Shown: positions 49,680-59,140 of the stretch, piece by piece
Position numbering within the stretch: the first letter of the stretch is position 1
How the letters are laid out: the number at the start of each line of letters is the position of its first letter
Notes under the pieces: model-generated
Seen by the model: the letters and a program-made list of their open reading frames with translations, nothing else
Database searches by the model: none
Told to the model about the DNA's origin: nothing
NCBI RefSeq assembly: GCF_000257645.1
Contig: NZ_AJHJ01000023.1
Location: 1-64,000 of the forward strand
Direction of reading: 5' to 3'
Length of the DNA: 64,000 nt
DNA from: Serratia sp. M24T3
Lineage (GTDB): Bacteria; Pseudomonadota; Gammaproteobacteria; Enterobacterales; Enterobacteriaceae
Program-made: the position numbers and the translations under genes

Positions 49680-50507
49680 ATGTTTTTAGCTCAAATTTCC
49701 GATATGCATTTCCGCAGCCACGGCCGCAAGCTATATGATTTTATTGACGTTAATGGCTGCAACGCCGAAGTGGTGAGCCAACTCAATGCGCTGGAAGAAC
49801 GCCCGGATGCGGTGGTGATTACCGGCGATATCGTTAACTGCGGTTTAGCCAGCGAATATCAGGTGGCGCGTCAGACGTTGAGCAATCTGCATTACCCGCT
49901 GTATATCATTCCCGGAAATCACGACGATAAAGCCCAATTTCTTGAGGCCATGGGCCCGCTGTGCCCGCAATTGGGCACTGATCCGCAAAACATGCACTAT
50001 GCGGTCGATGATTTCGACATGCGCCTGCTGTTTATTGACACCAGCCTGCCGGGAGAGTCCAAAGGCTGGCTGACGCTGGAAACGCTGTCATGGCTGGAAG
50101 CGCAGCTGGAGCAGGGCGGCGACAAACCGACCGCAGTTTTTATGCATCATCCACCCATGAAACTGGGTTCTGCGCAGATGGACCGCATCGCCTGTGAAAA
50201 TGGTGACCAGCTGCTGGCGCTGATTGACCGCTTCCCGTCTTTGGTTCGCGTATTTTGTGGACATACTCATCGTCTCATTTTTACCCAGTATCGACAGGCG
50301 ATTATCACGACAATCCCCGGTACTGTGCATCAGGTGCCGTACTTCCACGAAAATCCTGCGCCGTATTACAACCTCGAGCCAGCCGCCTGTCTGATGCATC
50401 GCCTGGTAAACAACACCGGTCTGGTCAGCTATCTGCATCCCCTGACGCAGTACGCGGGTCCATATCTTTACGACGCGAATATCAGCTGCCCGGTGGATGA
50501 AAAATAA
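49680..50507 (+). CDS. gpdQ: Glycerophosphodiesterase GpdQ-like metallophosphoesterase
   Basis: 275 aa, very like the binuclear GpdQ of Klebsiella (Enterobacter) aerogenes. Metal ligands are visible: Asp8/His10 (ISDMHF), Asp50-equivalent (GDIVNCG), Asn (PGNHDDK), His (FMHHPP) and His pair (CGHTHR). Other matching blocks are [16 protein letters not shown] and PGTVHQVPY. It has no signal peptide, so it would hydrolyse imported glycerophosphodiesters in the cytosol. It begins 10 nt after permease 2 and shares one base with the ATPase start (TAATG). Confidence 0.88.
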   Translation: MFLAQISDMHFRSHGRKLYDFIDVNGCNAEVVSQLNALEERPDAVVITGDIVNCGLASEYQVARQTLSNLHYPLYIIPGNHDDKAQFLEAMGPLCPQLGTDPQNMHYAVDDFDMRLLFIDTSLPGESKGWLTLETLSWLEAQLEQGGDKPTAVFMHHPPMKLGSAQMDRIACENGDQLLALIDRFPSLVRVFCGHTHRLIFTQYRQAIITTIPGTVHQVPYFHENPAPYYNLEPAACLMHRLVNNTGLVSYLHPLTQYAGPYLYDANISCPVDEK

Positions 50508-51619
50508 TGTCGAGTATCCGTCTGGAAAATATCAGCAAGCAGTTTGAAGGCAGCATGGCGGTCAATAATTTGTCGCTGGAAATCGCCGATGGTGAGTTTC
50601 TCGTGCTGGTGGGGCCGTCCGGCTGCGGCAAGAGTACGCTGCTGCGGCTGCTGGCTGGCCTGGAGCAGGTGAGTGAAGGGCGGATTTTGCAGGCGGGCAC
50701 TGACATTACCGACCTTGAACCACGAGAGCGTAATTTCTCGATGATTTTCCAGAACTATGCACTGTTTCCGCACATGACCGTCGAGCAGAACATCACTTTC
50801 GGCATGCGCATGCGTAACGAACCCAAGTCACAGCATCGTGCACGGGTGGATCGTGTCGCAGATTTGTTGCAGTTGGGTGAGCTGCTGGGCCGCAAACCGG
50901 GCAAGCTTTCCGGTGGACAGCGCCAGCGCGTGGCCATGGCGCGAGCCATTGTTCGGGATCCGAAACTGTTTTTGATGGACGAACCGCTGTCGAATCTTGA
51001 TGCCCGTCTCCGTACAGAAGTTCGCGACGGCATTATGGTCCTGCACCAACAGTTAAAAACCAGCACCGTATACGTGACCCACGATCAGATGGAAGCCATG
51101 ACCATGGCCGACCGTATTGCGGTGCTTAACGGCGGACATTTACAGCAGATAGGCAAGCCGCAGGAGCTGTATGCGCATCCCGCCAATCTGTTTGTTGCCG
51201 GATTTATCGGCACTCCAGCGATGAACATTTTCAAACTTCCTTGCCGCGACGGCGTGGTGATGGTCGCCAATCAGGCAGTGAAATTGCCTGATACTGCTCA
51301 TGCTCGTCAGTTGACCGAGGTGTATTTGGGCATCAGACCCGAGCATATCAACGATAACGTGGGCATCAACGGCGGGGAACTTCATCAGTCTGACGAATGG
51401 GTCAATCTGGAAGCTTCACTGACCTACTGCGAGCTGCTGGGGGCTGATTATCTGAATCATGCACAAACGGCGCTCGGCGAAATCCGCTACCTGAGAGAAA
51501 ACCGTGGCAATGCACCACAGGCCAATCAACAGGTTAGCTTGAGCTTTTCTTTGCAAGACCTTCACTTTTTTTCAGGCCAAAACCAGCAAAATTTACACCG
51601 GGAGAGTTCACATGCGTAA
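50507..51619 (+). CDS. ABC importer ATPase, UgpC/MalK type
   Basis: 370 aa. Walker A GPSGCGKST, Q-loop FQNYALFPH, signature LSGGQRQRVAMA, Walker B LFLMDEPLSNLDA and H-loop VTHDQMEAM are all intact. The C-terminal OB-like domain (YLGIRPEHIND) is present. Its ATG overlaps the gpdQ stop by one base, and its end overlaps the binding-protein gene by 8 nt. Confidence 0.92.
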   Translation: MSSIRLENISKQFEGSMAVNNLSLEIADGEFLVLVGPSGCGKSTLLRLLAGLEQVSEGRILQAGTDITDLEPRERNFSMIFQNYALFPHMTVEQNITFGMRMRNEPKSQHRARVDRVADLLQLGELLGRKPGKLSGGQRQRVAMARAIVRDPKLFLMDEPLSNLDARLRTEVRDGIMVLHQQLKTSTVYVTHDQMEAMTMADRIAVLNGGHLQQIGKPQELYAHPANLFVAGFIGTPAMNIFKLPCRDGVVMVANQAVKLPDTAHARQLTEVYLGIRPEHINDNVGINGGELHQSDEWVNLEASLTYCELLGADYLNHAQTALGEIRYLRENRGNAPQANQQVSLSFSLQDLHFFSGQNQQNLHRESSHA

Positions 51620-52916
51620 TATCAAGGCGCTCACCTTAGCAGTCACCATGATGACTGCAGGCGCTGTATCAGCTAAACAGAATATCGATTTTATGTTTCC
51701 CGCGCCGGTAGACGGCAAACTGACAATGGAAATGACTCGGGTAATCAAAGAGTTCAACCAGTCACAGAATGATGTCGAGGTGCGCGGTATTTTTACTGGC
51801 AGCTATGATACCACCAAGGTCAAGGCCGAAGCAGCGGCGAAATCCGGTGAGCCACCGGCGCTGGTGATTATGTCTGCCAACTTTACTGCCGATCTGGCGA
51901 TTAAAAATGAAATCCTGCCAATGGACGAACTGTTCAAATACGGTAATGAAAAAGCCACGCCGTTCCTGACAGAAAACTTCTGGCCAGCGATGCGTCAAAA
52001 TGCGCAGGTCAATGGCGTGACCTACGCCATTCCTTTCCATAACTCGACGCCAATCCTTTATTACAACAAGGACATGTTCAAGAAGGCTGGAATCGATCAT
52101 CCACCGACTGATTGGACGGAGCTGCTGGCCGACGCAAAAAAATTGACCGACCAGTCAAAAGGGCAATGGGGCGTGATGCTGCCTTCAACCAATGACGATT
52201 ACGGTGCCTGGATTTTGTCTGCACTGACCCGTGCCAATGGCGGTAACTACTACAATGCCGATTATCCCGGTGAAGTCTATTACAACCAGCCATCGACCAT
52301 TGGCGCGTTGCGTTTCTGGCAGAATCTAGTGTATCGCGACAAAGTCATGCCCGAGGGCGTGCTGAATTCTAAACAGATAAGCGCAGCTTTTTTCTCCGGC
52401 AAGCTGGGGATGGCGATGTTAAGCACTGGTGCGCTGGGCTTTATGCGTGAAAATACCAAGGATTTTGAGCTGGGCGTGGCGATGATGCCAAAAGAAGTAC
52501 GCAACGCAGTGACCATTGGCGGCGCAAGTCTGGTGAGCTTTAAAGGTATTTCTGAAGATCAGAAAAAGGCAGCGTATACCTTCCTGCAATACCTTGTCAG
52601 CCCGAAAGTAAACGGCAGCTGGAGTCGATTTACCGGCTACTTCTCACCGCGTATCGCTTCTTACGACACGCCGGAAATGAAGGACTATCTTGCCAGGGAT
52701 CCGCGCGCGGAAATCGCCTTGCAGCAGCTGAAATATGCTCAACCGTGGTACGCAACCTATGAAACGGTGGCTGTGCGTCAGGCAATGGAAAACCAGTTAG
52801 GAGCCTTGATGAATGACGCCAAGCTGACGCCGGAAGCGGCAGCCGCAGCGGCGCAAAAGCAGGCTGATGAAATTATGATGCCATACAACCAGCAGACTGC
52901 ATTAAAAGTGCCTTAA
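51612..52916 (+). CDS. ABC importer substrate-binding protein, UgpB-like
   Basis: 434 aa with signal peptide MRNIKALTLAVTMMTAGAVS, cut near VSA|K. It is a large family-1 extracellular binding protein: EMTRVIKEFNQSQNDVEVRG, PALVIMSANFTADLA, ITYAIPFHN-like VTYAIPFHNSTPILYYNKDM, and FFSGKLGMAMLSTGALGF. UgpB binds glycerol 3-phosphate and glycerophosphocholine; ligand residues cannot be assigned here by eye. It ends the operon before a terminator. Confidence 0.87.
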   Translation: MRNIKALTLAVTMMTAGAVSAKQNIDFMFPAPVDGKLTMEMTRVIKEFNQSQNDVEVRGIFTGSYDTTKVKAEAAAKSGEPPALVIMSANFTADLAIKNEILPMDELFKYGNEKATPFLTENFWPAMRQNAQVNGVTYAIPFHNSTPILYYNKDMFKKAGIDHPPTDWTELLADAKKLTDQSKGQWGVMLPSTNDDYGAWILSALTRANGGNYYNADYPGEVYYNQPSTIGALRFWQNLVYRDKVMPEGVLNSKQISAAFFSGKLGMAMLSTGALGFMRENTKDFELGVAMMPKEVRNAVTIGGASLVSFKGISEDQKKAAYTFLQYLVSPKVNGSWSRFTGYFSPRIASYDTPEMKDYLARDPRAEIALQQLKYAQPWYATYETVAVRQAMENQLGALMNDAKLTPEAAAAAAQKQADEIMMPYNQQTALKVP

Positions 52917-52967
52917 TTTATCCGCTGTCATTTATGCACCACAGCCATATAAATATTTCAACATTTC

Positions 52968-53003
52968 CCCCGGTTACTGGATTTTCCAGACTGCCGGGGT
53001 TTT
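52968..53003 (+). terminator. Terminator after the Ugp-like operon
   Basis: CCCCGG pairs with CCGGGG, and an inner CTGGA pairs with TCCAG, followed by TTTT. It lies 50 nt after the stop and before the convergent HD gene. Confidence 0.8.
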
Positions 53004-53068
53004 AATTGCTGCTTTGTCGTTTTAAATCTCATTATTAATCAAAGTCTAATGAAATTTTTAGAGCGAGA

Positions 53069-53677
53069 TTACTTTAACCAGCCCTGCTCATACGCATGGT
53101 TGAGGTGCACAAGCAGATGCTCCCACAGTTGCGGGTTAATTTCGCTGATAAAGGCGTTGCGGGACAATACCTGCTCAAGGCGAATGTTGTTCTCGACCCA
53201 GCTCTGCCCCTGATTGCTAAGGTTCATCACCACCGGCAAGACACGGTCAATGACCAGGGCAAACCGCGCTTCTGGCGTTTCGCCAGCTTCGTATTCGTCC
53301 CACAGGTCGCGAAATTGCTGATTCAAAGGAGCAGGCAGCAGGCCAAACAGGCGACAGGCAGCTTCGACCTCTTTGGAATGAACAGCTTCACGGGCAGCCA
53401 GATCGTAGACAAGCACGTCACCGGCATCGATCTCTACGATGTCATGCAGCAGCGCCATGCGAATAACTTTTTGAATATCGACGTCTTTACCGGCAAAAGG
53501 TGCCAGACTCATCGCGGCAACGGCGAAATGCCAGCTGTGCTCCGCCGAGTTTTCCTGACGCTGCGTACCCAGAACCTTGGTACGGCGTTGCACGCTTTTC
53601 AATTTATCGATTTCCATAAGAAATTGAAAAACTTCGGTCATCGGGCCGAAATCAAGTGCCGGGGAGGCTACGGACAT
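53069..53677 (-). CDS. HD-domain phosphohydrolase (COG1896/HDDC2-like)
   Basis: 202 aa. The HD pattern is visible: His in ENSAEHSWHFA, the His-Asp pair in LLHDIVEIDAGD, and a later Asp in ALVIDRVLP. Related proteins are 5'-deoxynucleotidases such as YfbR, but the sequence differs enough from YfbR that the substrate is uncertain. ATG 53677 follows AGGTGTAATT; Met13 is an alternative start. It is convergent with the Ugp-like operon and divergent from yqfA. It marks the return toward conserved gene order. Confidence 0.8.
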   Translation of the reverse strand: MSVASPALDFGPMTEVFQFLMEIDKLKSVQRRTKVLGTQRQENSAEHSWHFAVAAMSLAPFAGKDVDIQKVIRMALLHDIVEIDAGDVLVYDLAAREAVHSKEVEAACRLFGLLPAPLNQQFRDLWDEYEAGETPEARFALVIDRVLPVVMNLSNQGQSWVENNIRLEQVLSRNAFISEINPQLWEHLLVHLNHAYEQGWLK

Positions 53678-53999
53678 AATTACACCTTAGTCATTAGAGA
53701 CGGCTATTTCAGAAAAATCCTTTAACCCTGCATTTCAAATGCATTTGAGTTAATACGATAAAGCTAAAGAGTAAAAAAATCATGCTTTAAGCATATTTGA
53801 TACTAATTATCCCAGACACAGCCCTCAGCATTCAGACATAAATTGTAAAGTTGCTTAAGGGGTAGTTACATCGGCATATACAATTTTTAAGCTTACACGT
53901 GTACACTGGAATCGTTGTCAGCTAGAGTGCCAATGCACAAAATTGTTTAATTTCTGGTCGTGGTAATTATTAGCTTCCTGGTCTCGAGGTTCTCAATAA
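53678..53999. other. Divergent spacer between the HD gene and yqfA
   Basis: 322 AT-rich bases with no gene. The only distinct feature is the 14-bp palindrome annotated separately. Promoters for both flanking genes should lie here. Confidence 0.5.
53735..53748. promoter_or_regulatory. 14-bp perfect palindrome upstream of the HD gene
   Basis: TCAAATGCATTTGA equals its reverse complement and lies about 60 bp upstream of the HD-gene start. It is a possible operator; no regulator is recognised. Confidence 0.3.
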
Positions 54000-54644
54000 A
54001 TGGATAAAGTTTCACCACATCGATATCCGTGGGCAGAAGAGATCGCCAATAGCATAAGTCATGGCGTTGGCATCGTTTTAGGCATCGTCGGCCTGGTGCT
54101 GTTATTGGTTCAGGCTATTGGCGTCAATGCCAATGTCACTGCCATCACCAGCTACAGCCTTTACGGCGGCAGCATGATTTTGCTGTTCTCTGCCTCTACG
54201 CTTTATCACGCTATTCCACATGAAAGGGCCAAATATTGGCTTAAAAAGCTCGATCACTGCGCAATCTATTTATTGATTGCCGGGACATATACGCCGTTCT
54301 TGTTGGTCGGGCTCGATTCCCCGTTGGCAAAGGGGCTGATGATCGTTATCTGGTCCATCGCCGGATTTGGGGTGATTTTTAAACTGGCCTTTGCACACCG
54401 CTTTGAAGTGCTGTCATTGGTGATTTATCTGACGATGGGCTGGCTGTCGCTGATTGTGATTTATCAGCTGGCAATGAAACTCTCGATAGGAGGTGTCATC
54501 CTGCTGGCAGCCGGGGGCATCATCTATACGCTTGGCGTGATCTTCTATGCTTCCAAGCGTTTTCGTTTTGGCCATGCAATTTGGCACGGCTTTGTGTTGG
54601 GCGGGTGCTTCTGCCATTTTCTGGCAATTTATTACTACGTCTAA
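54000..54644 (+). CDS. yqfA: Hemolysin III family membrane protein (TrhA/YqfA)
   Basis: 214 aa, PAQR/HlyIII family with about seven helices. Family motifs are [12 protein letters not shown] near the N-terminus, [31 protein letters not shown], and [16 protein letters not shown] at the C-terminus with the conserved histidines. E. coli YqfA (TrhA) influences membrane energetics and fatty-acid balance; the mechanism is not settled. Its position beside ygfZ is conserved. Confidence 0.93.
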   Translation: MDKVSPHRYPWAEEIANSISHGVGIVLGIVGLVLLLVQAIGVNANVTAITSYSLYGGSMILLFSASTLYHAIPHERAKYWLKKLDHCAIYLLIAGTYTPFLLVGLDSPLAKGLMIVIWSIAGFGVIFKLAFAHRFEVLSLVIYLTMGWLSLIVIYQLAMKLSIGGVILLAAGGIIYTLGVIFYASKRFRFGHAIWHGFVLGGCFCHFLAIYYYV

Positions 54645-54666
54645 AATTTATTACTACTAACTTGTT

Positions 54667-54698
54667 CCCCAGCGTTGCGCATAGGCGAAGCGCTGGGG
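54667..54698. other. Convergent hairpin between yqfA and ygfZ
   Basis: CCCCAGCG and CGCTGGGG form an 8-bp GC-rich stem around a 16-nt loop. There is no T-run on either strand. It may limit read-through or protect 3' ends. Confidence 0.5.
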
Positions 54699-54717
54699 TG
54701 ATTGCCTGGTTAACCTA

Positions 54718-55710
54718 TTATTTATCTTCTTCCAGAGAGTACGGCAGTGGCTGAACTCGCAGAGTACTGCTGGCTTCATCACGCACGCGCAGCACACTGT
54801 CAGTGTCTAAATCATTGTTTAGCACCGCCTGAACCCACACTGCGCCATCATTAAGCTGAACGGCAGCCAATACTGTGCCTGTTCTGCGCCAGTTCTCGCC
54901 AAGTTGAAGCTCAAGATCGTCTCCCGCGGCCGGAACTTTGCTGGATTTACCCGCCAGCCAATACAGTGCTCGCTTGTTCGCCCCGCGATACTTGGCGCGT
55001 GCAACCATCTCCTGGCCCGCGTAGCAACCTTTGGTAAAACTGATACCTTCAAGCGCCTGAATATTAGTGGCCTGTGGAATAAACTGCACACTATTAACGG
55101 TATCGATAATTGGGAATCCGGCTTCAATGTCCAGCGCCAGCCACTGTTGGCTATCGTTCAACTGAGCCTGTTCGCCGATTTCCTCCGTTATCTGCTGCGC
55201 TTTCTCCGGGCTAGTGACAATCAGATAGCGCTCGGCAGGCAGCGGTAGATAAAGCAGTGTAGATTCATCTTCTTGCACCACCTGAGTCGTTGCGTCAGGC
55301 AGGGTGGCGAAGATACCTTTCAGCGCCGCGCTAGCCTGGAAACCGGCGACGCCAAGCAGGACCACGTCATCATCGGCAACGAAGGTAATTTTGGAGAAGA
55401 CCGCGTACTTCTTCATCTCGGTCATCTGCTGATCGCGCAGGTTACGGCGCTCGATAAACGCCATGCCATCGCCGCGCTTGAACAGACGCATATTGCTCCA
55501 CATTTTGCCTTTGGCGTCGCAGTGGGCGCAAAGCACGTGGTGTTCAGGAGCCAGCTTCTCGACGTCGGCGGTAACCTGACCCTGCAAATAAGAGAGAGTA
55601 TCGGCCCCGGTCATGGTGACCAGCGCCCAGTCTTCCAGAGACACAACGGTCAGAGGAAGGTGCGACGAAGATGAAGGTTTTTGCGGAGGAAACGGGTACT
55701 TGTACGTCAT
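54718..55710 (-). CDS. ygfZ: Folate-dependent Fe-S cluster protein YgfZ
   Basis: 330 aa (E. coli 326), GcvT-fold protein helping assembly or repair of certain Fe-S enzymes such as MiaB. The family motif with the essential cysteine is [17 protein letters not shown], which has Ala where E. coli has Thr. The [13 protein letters not shown] segment is near residue 38. ATG 55710 follows AGGACATCAC. It diverges from sdhE, as in E. coli. Confidence 0.94.
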   Translation of the reverse strand: MTYKYPFPPQKPSSSSHLPLTVVSLEDWALVTMTGADTLSYLQGQVTADVEKLAPEHHVLCAHCDAKGKMWSNMRLFKRGDGMAFIERRNLRDQQMTEMKKYAVFSKITFVADDDVVLLGVAGFQASAALKGIFATLPDATTQVVQEDESTLLYLPLPAERYLIVTSPEKAQQITEEIGEQAQLNDSQQWLALDIEAGFPIIDTVNSVQFIPQATNIQALEGISFTKGCYAGQEMVARAKYRGANKRALYWLAGKSSKVPAAGDDLELQLGENWRRTGTVLAAVQLNDGAVWVQAVLNNDLDTDSVLRVRDEASSTLRVQPLPYSLEEDK

Positions 55711-55996
55711 GTGATGTCCTAATCCTGGGCAGCTGATGCAGGGATGTATACAGGCATGGTAAAAGAGCTTACCCGCTTTGAAAACACTTATTGCTACTCT
55801 TTACGGGATGTCTCGCATCGATTGCTTAGTTGTTGCCGAAGATGCCGGAACTTTTGCGGCATGTCGTCCAAAAATTAACATCCTGTGGCATCAGTGAGCT
55901 GAAAAGTTACGCCTCAAGACCCTGGGCTGATAGAATCCCCCCTGAAATGATAAAAATCAGATTTGCCGTATTTCTACAAAAATGGATACCCGCACA

Positions 55997-56263
55997 ATGG
56001 ATATAAACAATAAATCCCGCATCCAATGGGCCTGCCGCCGAGGCATGAAAGAGCTGGATATGGCCATCATGCCGTTCTTTGTGTATGAGTTTGATACCCT
56101 TAGCGATGAAGATAAAACGCAGTTTGCTCGCCTGCTGGAGTGTGACGACCCGGATCTGTTTAACTGGCTGATGAACTACGGCGAGCCGAACGATCTCGAG
56201 TTAAAACGTATTGTTAGCCTGATTCAGACGCGAAATAAAGACCGTGGCCCTGTGGCAATGTGA
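55997..56263 (+). CDS. sdhE: FAD assembly factor SdhE
   Basis: 88 aa, the E. coli length. SdhE promotes covalent flavinylation of SdhA and FrdA. The RGxxE motif is in [18 protein letters not shown], and [19 protein letters not shown] is typical. The ATG at 55997 ([10 protein letters not shown]) is chosen over one five codons upstream by family length. It overlaps ygfX by 20 nt. Confidence 0.95.
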   Translation: MDINNKSRIQWACRRGMKELDMAIMPFFVYEFDTLSDEDKTQFARLLECDDPDLFNWLMNYGEPNDLELKRIVSLIQTRNKDRGPVAM

Positions 56264-56711
56264 TCTTCGCGTGTCGTGGCGCAGCCAGCTGTTTTCGCTG
56301 GCTGTTCATGGCATGGTGATTTTGCTGATTCTGCTGCTGCCGTGGCCGCCGGGCTACTGGATAATCTGGTTGATATTGCTGGTGATCATGGTTTCGCAGG
56401 CAATCCGCAGTCAACGCCGCATCAGCGCCAGACACGGTGAAATAGCACTGTTGGCACAGGATCGACTGCTGTGGCGCAAGCTTGAGTGGCGCATCAGGCA
56501 GCCTGTGTGGATGATCGACAGCGGAATACTGTTATCACTGACACGAGAGCAAAAGCGCCGCGGGTGGCGTCGGATATTTCGCAGCAATAAACAGAAACTG
56601 TGGCTCGCATCTGACAGCATGAGCGAGGCTGAATGGCGGCATTTACGGCAAATTTTGCTTACCGGCAAGCGCGATTCGGAGCCGGCCAAGAACCACCACC
56701 ACCCGCTTTAG
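56244..56711 (+). CDS. ygfX: YgfX (CptA) membrane protein
   Basis: 155 aa with two adjacent membrane helices (residues ~14-50: [20 protein letters not shown] and [14 protein letters not shown]). It starts at GTG 56244, inside sdhE, with [15 protein letters not shown] matching the E. coli start. The C-terminal half is soluble ([20 protein letters not shown]). YgfX has been described as a toxin-like partner of SdhE acting on the cytoskeleton. Compared with E. coli there is a short basic insertion ([13 protein letters not shown]). Confidence 0.9.
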   Translation: MALWQCDLRVSWRSQLFSLAVHGMVILLILLLPWPPGYWIIWLILLVIMVSQAIRSQRRISARHGEIALLAQDRLLWRKLEWRIRQPVWMIDSGILLSLTREQKRRGWRRIFRSNKQKLWLASDSMSEAEWRHLRQILLTGKRDSEPAKNHHHPL

Positions 56712-56788
56712 GGATCCTCGCAGGCGGCTGGCAGTTCTTGCTTTTGTTCATAAGGCCTTTAACTTGCAGAGTTAGGTATTTGCTGCGA

Positions 56789-57307
56789 CTAAAGCAGGGC
56801 GTCCATCTCGAGCAGGATTTGATCGCACCACTCTTGCAGTCGGTCTTCGCTCATTTCGAACTGATTAACTTCATCCAGCGCCAGACCGACAAAATGTTTT
56901 CCATCGGCGCTTAGAGGCTTGGGACTGGTGAACTCGAAGCCTTCAATTGGCCAGAAACCGATGAATTGCACGCCTAAAGGAAGCAGTCGATCGTAGAGCA
57001 TGCCCAGAGCATCAAGGAACCACTCACCGTAACCGAGCTGGTCGCCCATGCCGTACATAGCAACGATTTTACCGCGCAGGTTCAAGGTGGCGAGCTGGTC
57101 CCAGACTGCCTCCCAGTCTTCCTGAATCTCGCCAAAGTCCCAGGTAGGAATCCCAAGGATAAGTATGTCGTAATCCTCCATTCTGGATGGCTCGACATCT
57201 TTTAAATTGTGCAGTTCCACCAAGTCTTCGCCCAAAATTTCGCGAATTTTCTCTGCTGCCATTTCGGTGTAACAGGTGCTTGAACCGTAGAAAAGACCGA
57301 TTTTCAT
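56789..57307 (-). CDS. fldB: Flavodoxin 2
   Basis: 172 aa (E. coli FldB 173). The FMN phosphate loop is [18 protein letters not shown], with the aromatic flavin-stacking loops [12 protein letters not shown] and [14 protein letters not shown]. It is a low-potential electron carrier. The FldB assignment rests on the STCYTE loop and on the divergent xerD neighbour. Confidence 0.93.
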   Translation of the reverse strand: MKIGLFYGSSTCYTEMAAEKIREILGEDLVELHNLKDVEPSRMEDYDILILGIPTWDFGEIQEDWEAVWDQLATLNLRGKIVAMYGMGDQLGYGEWFLDALGMLYDRLLPLGVQFIGFWPIEGFEFTSPKPLSADGKHFVGLALDEVNQFEMSEDRLQEWCDQILLEMDALL

Positions 57308-57438
57308 TATTCTTGCTGCCGTACTGAGTCAATCAATGAATAGCGTTGAGTGTACCAGACTTGTGCCAAATTAAGGCATAATGTGCGGGTGTTACCTTCA
57401 CTGTAAGCAATGCCTGGAAACAGGATAAAGGAGAAAAT

Positions 57439-58344
57439 GTGCCTAAACCAGACGATGGCCAAATGCTGGTCGAGCAGTTTCTCGATGCACTATGGCTGGA
57501 ACGAAACCTCGCCGAAAACACTTTGGCTTCCTATCGTTTGGACCTGAAGTCGCTGCTAAGCTGGCTTGAACATCACAATACCGACTGGCTTCGGGCGCAG
57601 GCTATCGATTTGCAGTCGTTCCTGGCCGAGCGGGTTGACGGCGGCTACAAGGCCAGCAGTTCAGCGCGCCTGCTGAGTGCCATGCGACGTTTTTTCCAGT
57701 ATCTGAACCGCGAATCGCTGCGTGAAGATGATCCGACCGCGCTGTTGTCTTCGCCTAAATTGCCACAGCGCTTGCCAAAGGATCTTAGTGAAGCGCAGGT
57801 GGAGTCGCTGCTTGCTGCTCCCAGCACAGACATCCCGCTGGAGCTGCGTGACAAGTCGATGCTTGAGCTGCTTTATGCTACCGGTCTGCGTGTTTCCGAG
57901 CTGGTGGGATTGACACTCAGCGATATCAGCCTGCGTCAGGGCGTGGTCCGCGTGATTGGTAAAGGTGATAAAGAACGATTAGTGCCGCTGGGGGAAGAGG
58001 CAGTGTACTGGCTCGAAAACTATTTTGAGCACGGCAGACCCTGGTTGCTCAACGGACAGTCACTAGACATTGTTTTTCCAAGCAATCGCAGCCAAAAAAT
58101 GACACGTCAGACATTCTGGCATCGAATAAAGCATTATGCTGTGCTGGCAGGCATTGACGCCGAAAAACTGTCGCCTCACGTGCTGCGACACGCTTTTGCC
58201 ACCCATTTACTGAACCATGGTGCGGACCTGCGCGTGGTACAAATGCTTTTAGGTCACAGCGATCTGTCGACCACACAAATTTATACTCATGTAGCAACGG
58301 AGCGTTTAAAGCAGCTACATCAACAACATCACCCTCGTGCCTGA
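57439..58344 (+). CDS. xerD: Site-specific tyrosine recombinase XerD
   Basis: 301 aa (E. coli 298). With XerC it resolves chromosome dimers at dif under FtsK control. The N-terminal SAM-like domain (QFLDALWLERNLAENTLASY) precedes the catalytic domain with Arg in YATGLRVSELVGL, Lys in GKGDKERLVPL, HVLRHAFATHLLNHG, LGHSD and the nucleophile in TQIYTHVA. GTG 57439 follows AAGGAGAAAAT. xerD-dsbC-recJ-prfB-lysS is the conserved order. Confidence 0.96.
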   Translation: MPKPDDGQMLVEQFLDALWLERNLAENTLASYRLDLKSLLSWLEHHNTDWLRAQAIDLQSFLAERVDGGYKASSSARLLSAMRRFFQYLNRESLREDDPTALLSSPKLPQRLPKDLSEAQVESLLAAPSTDIPLELRDKSMLELLYATGLRVSELVGLTLSDISLRQGVVRVIGKGDKERLVPLGEEAVYWLENYFEHGRPWLLNGQSLDIVFPSNRSQKMTRQTFWHRIKHYAVLAGIDAEKLSPHVLRHAFATHLLNHGADLRVVQMLLGHSDLSTTQIYTHVATERLKQLHQQHHPRA

Positions 58345-58369
58345 CCTGAGGGAAACACAGGACGTAACG

Positions 58370-59077
58370 ATGAAAAAAAGTGTCATGATGCTGGCCCTGC
58401 TAGCCTCCGGTCTGAGCAATATTGCCCATGCCGATGAAGCCGCAATGAAGGCGACTTTTAGCAAGATTGGTCTCGAAAATGTTGAAGTTAGCGCCTCGCC
58501 GGTAAAAGGTTTGAAGGCAGTAACGACGCCTCAAGGCGTAATTTATGTCAGCGAAGACGGTAAGTACGTGCTGCAAGGGCCTTTATACGATGTCAGCGGC
58601 GAGCGCCCAGTTAATCTCAGTAATCAGGCATTGATCACTAAACTCAACGCTTTGCAAAATGAGATGATCGTTTATAAGGCGGCAAAAGAGCAAAGGGTGA
58701 TCACGGTTTTCACCGATATTACCTGTGGCTATTGCCATCGCCTGCATCAGCAGCTGAAAGGCTATAACGATCTCGGCATAACCGTGCGCTATCTGGCATT
58801 CCCGCGCGCCGGTTTAGATTCGCCAACCGAAAAACAGATGCAATCGATCTGGAATACCGGCAATCGCAATAAGGCGTTGGACGAAGCGATGCGCGGTGAA
58901 GAGGTTTCGCCGATTGCCAAAACTGCCGATAGCAAGGTTGATATCTCCAAACATTTTGAGCTGGGCCAGCAGCTTGGCGTAACGGGTACCCCCGCTGTGA
59001 TACTCGAAGACGGTACACTTGTTCCGGGCTATCAACCGCCTGCGGCCATGGCCGCCATGCTTGGTATCAAAGCGTAA
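58370..59077 (+). CDS. dsbC: Thiol:disulfide interchange protein DsbC
   Basis: 235 aa periplasmic disulfide isomerase. Signal peptide MKKSVMMLALLASGLSNIAH, cut near AHA|D. The dimerisation domain is followed by the thioredoxin fold with the active site TCGYCH (Cys119/Cys122) and cis-Pro GTPAVIL. These are the only two cysteines. The second, structural pair of E. coli DsbC is replaced (IWNTGNRNK and TADSKVDI). ATG 58370 follows AGGACGTAACG. It lies just after xerD and before recJ. Confidence 0.94.
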   Translation: MKKSVMMLALLASGLSNIAHADEAAMKATFSKIGLENVEVSASPVKGLKAVTTPQGVIYVSEDGKYVLQGPLYDVSGERPVNLSNQALITKLNALQNEMIVYKAAKEQRVITVFTDITCGYCHRLHQQLKGYNDLGITVRYLAFPRAGLDSPTEKQMQSIWNTGNRNKALDEAMRGEEVSPIAKTADSKVDISKHFELGQQLGVTGTPAVILEDGTLVPGYQPPAAMAAMLGIKA

Positions 59078-59140
59078 TTAATTTACGGGCGCGAAGATTG
59101 ATAGCCGCGCGCTCTGGTAACTCTTTGTAAGGTTGATTTA

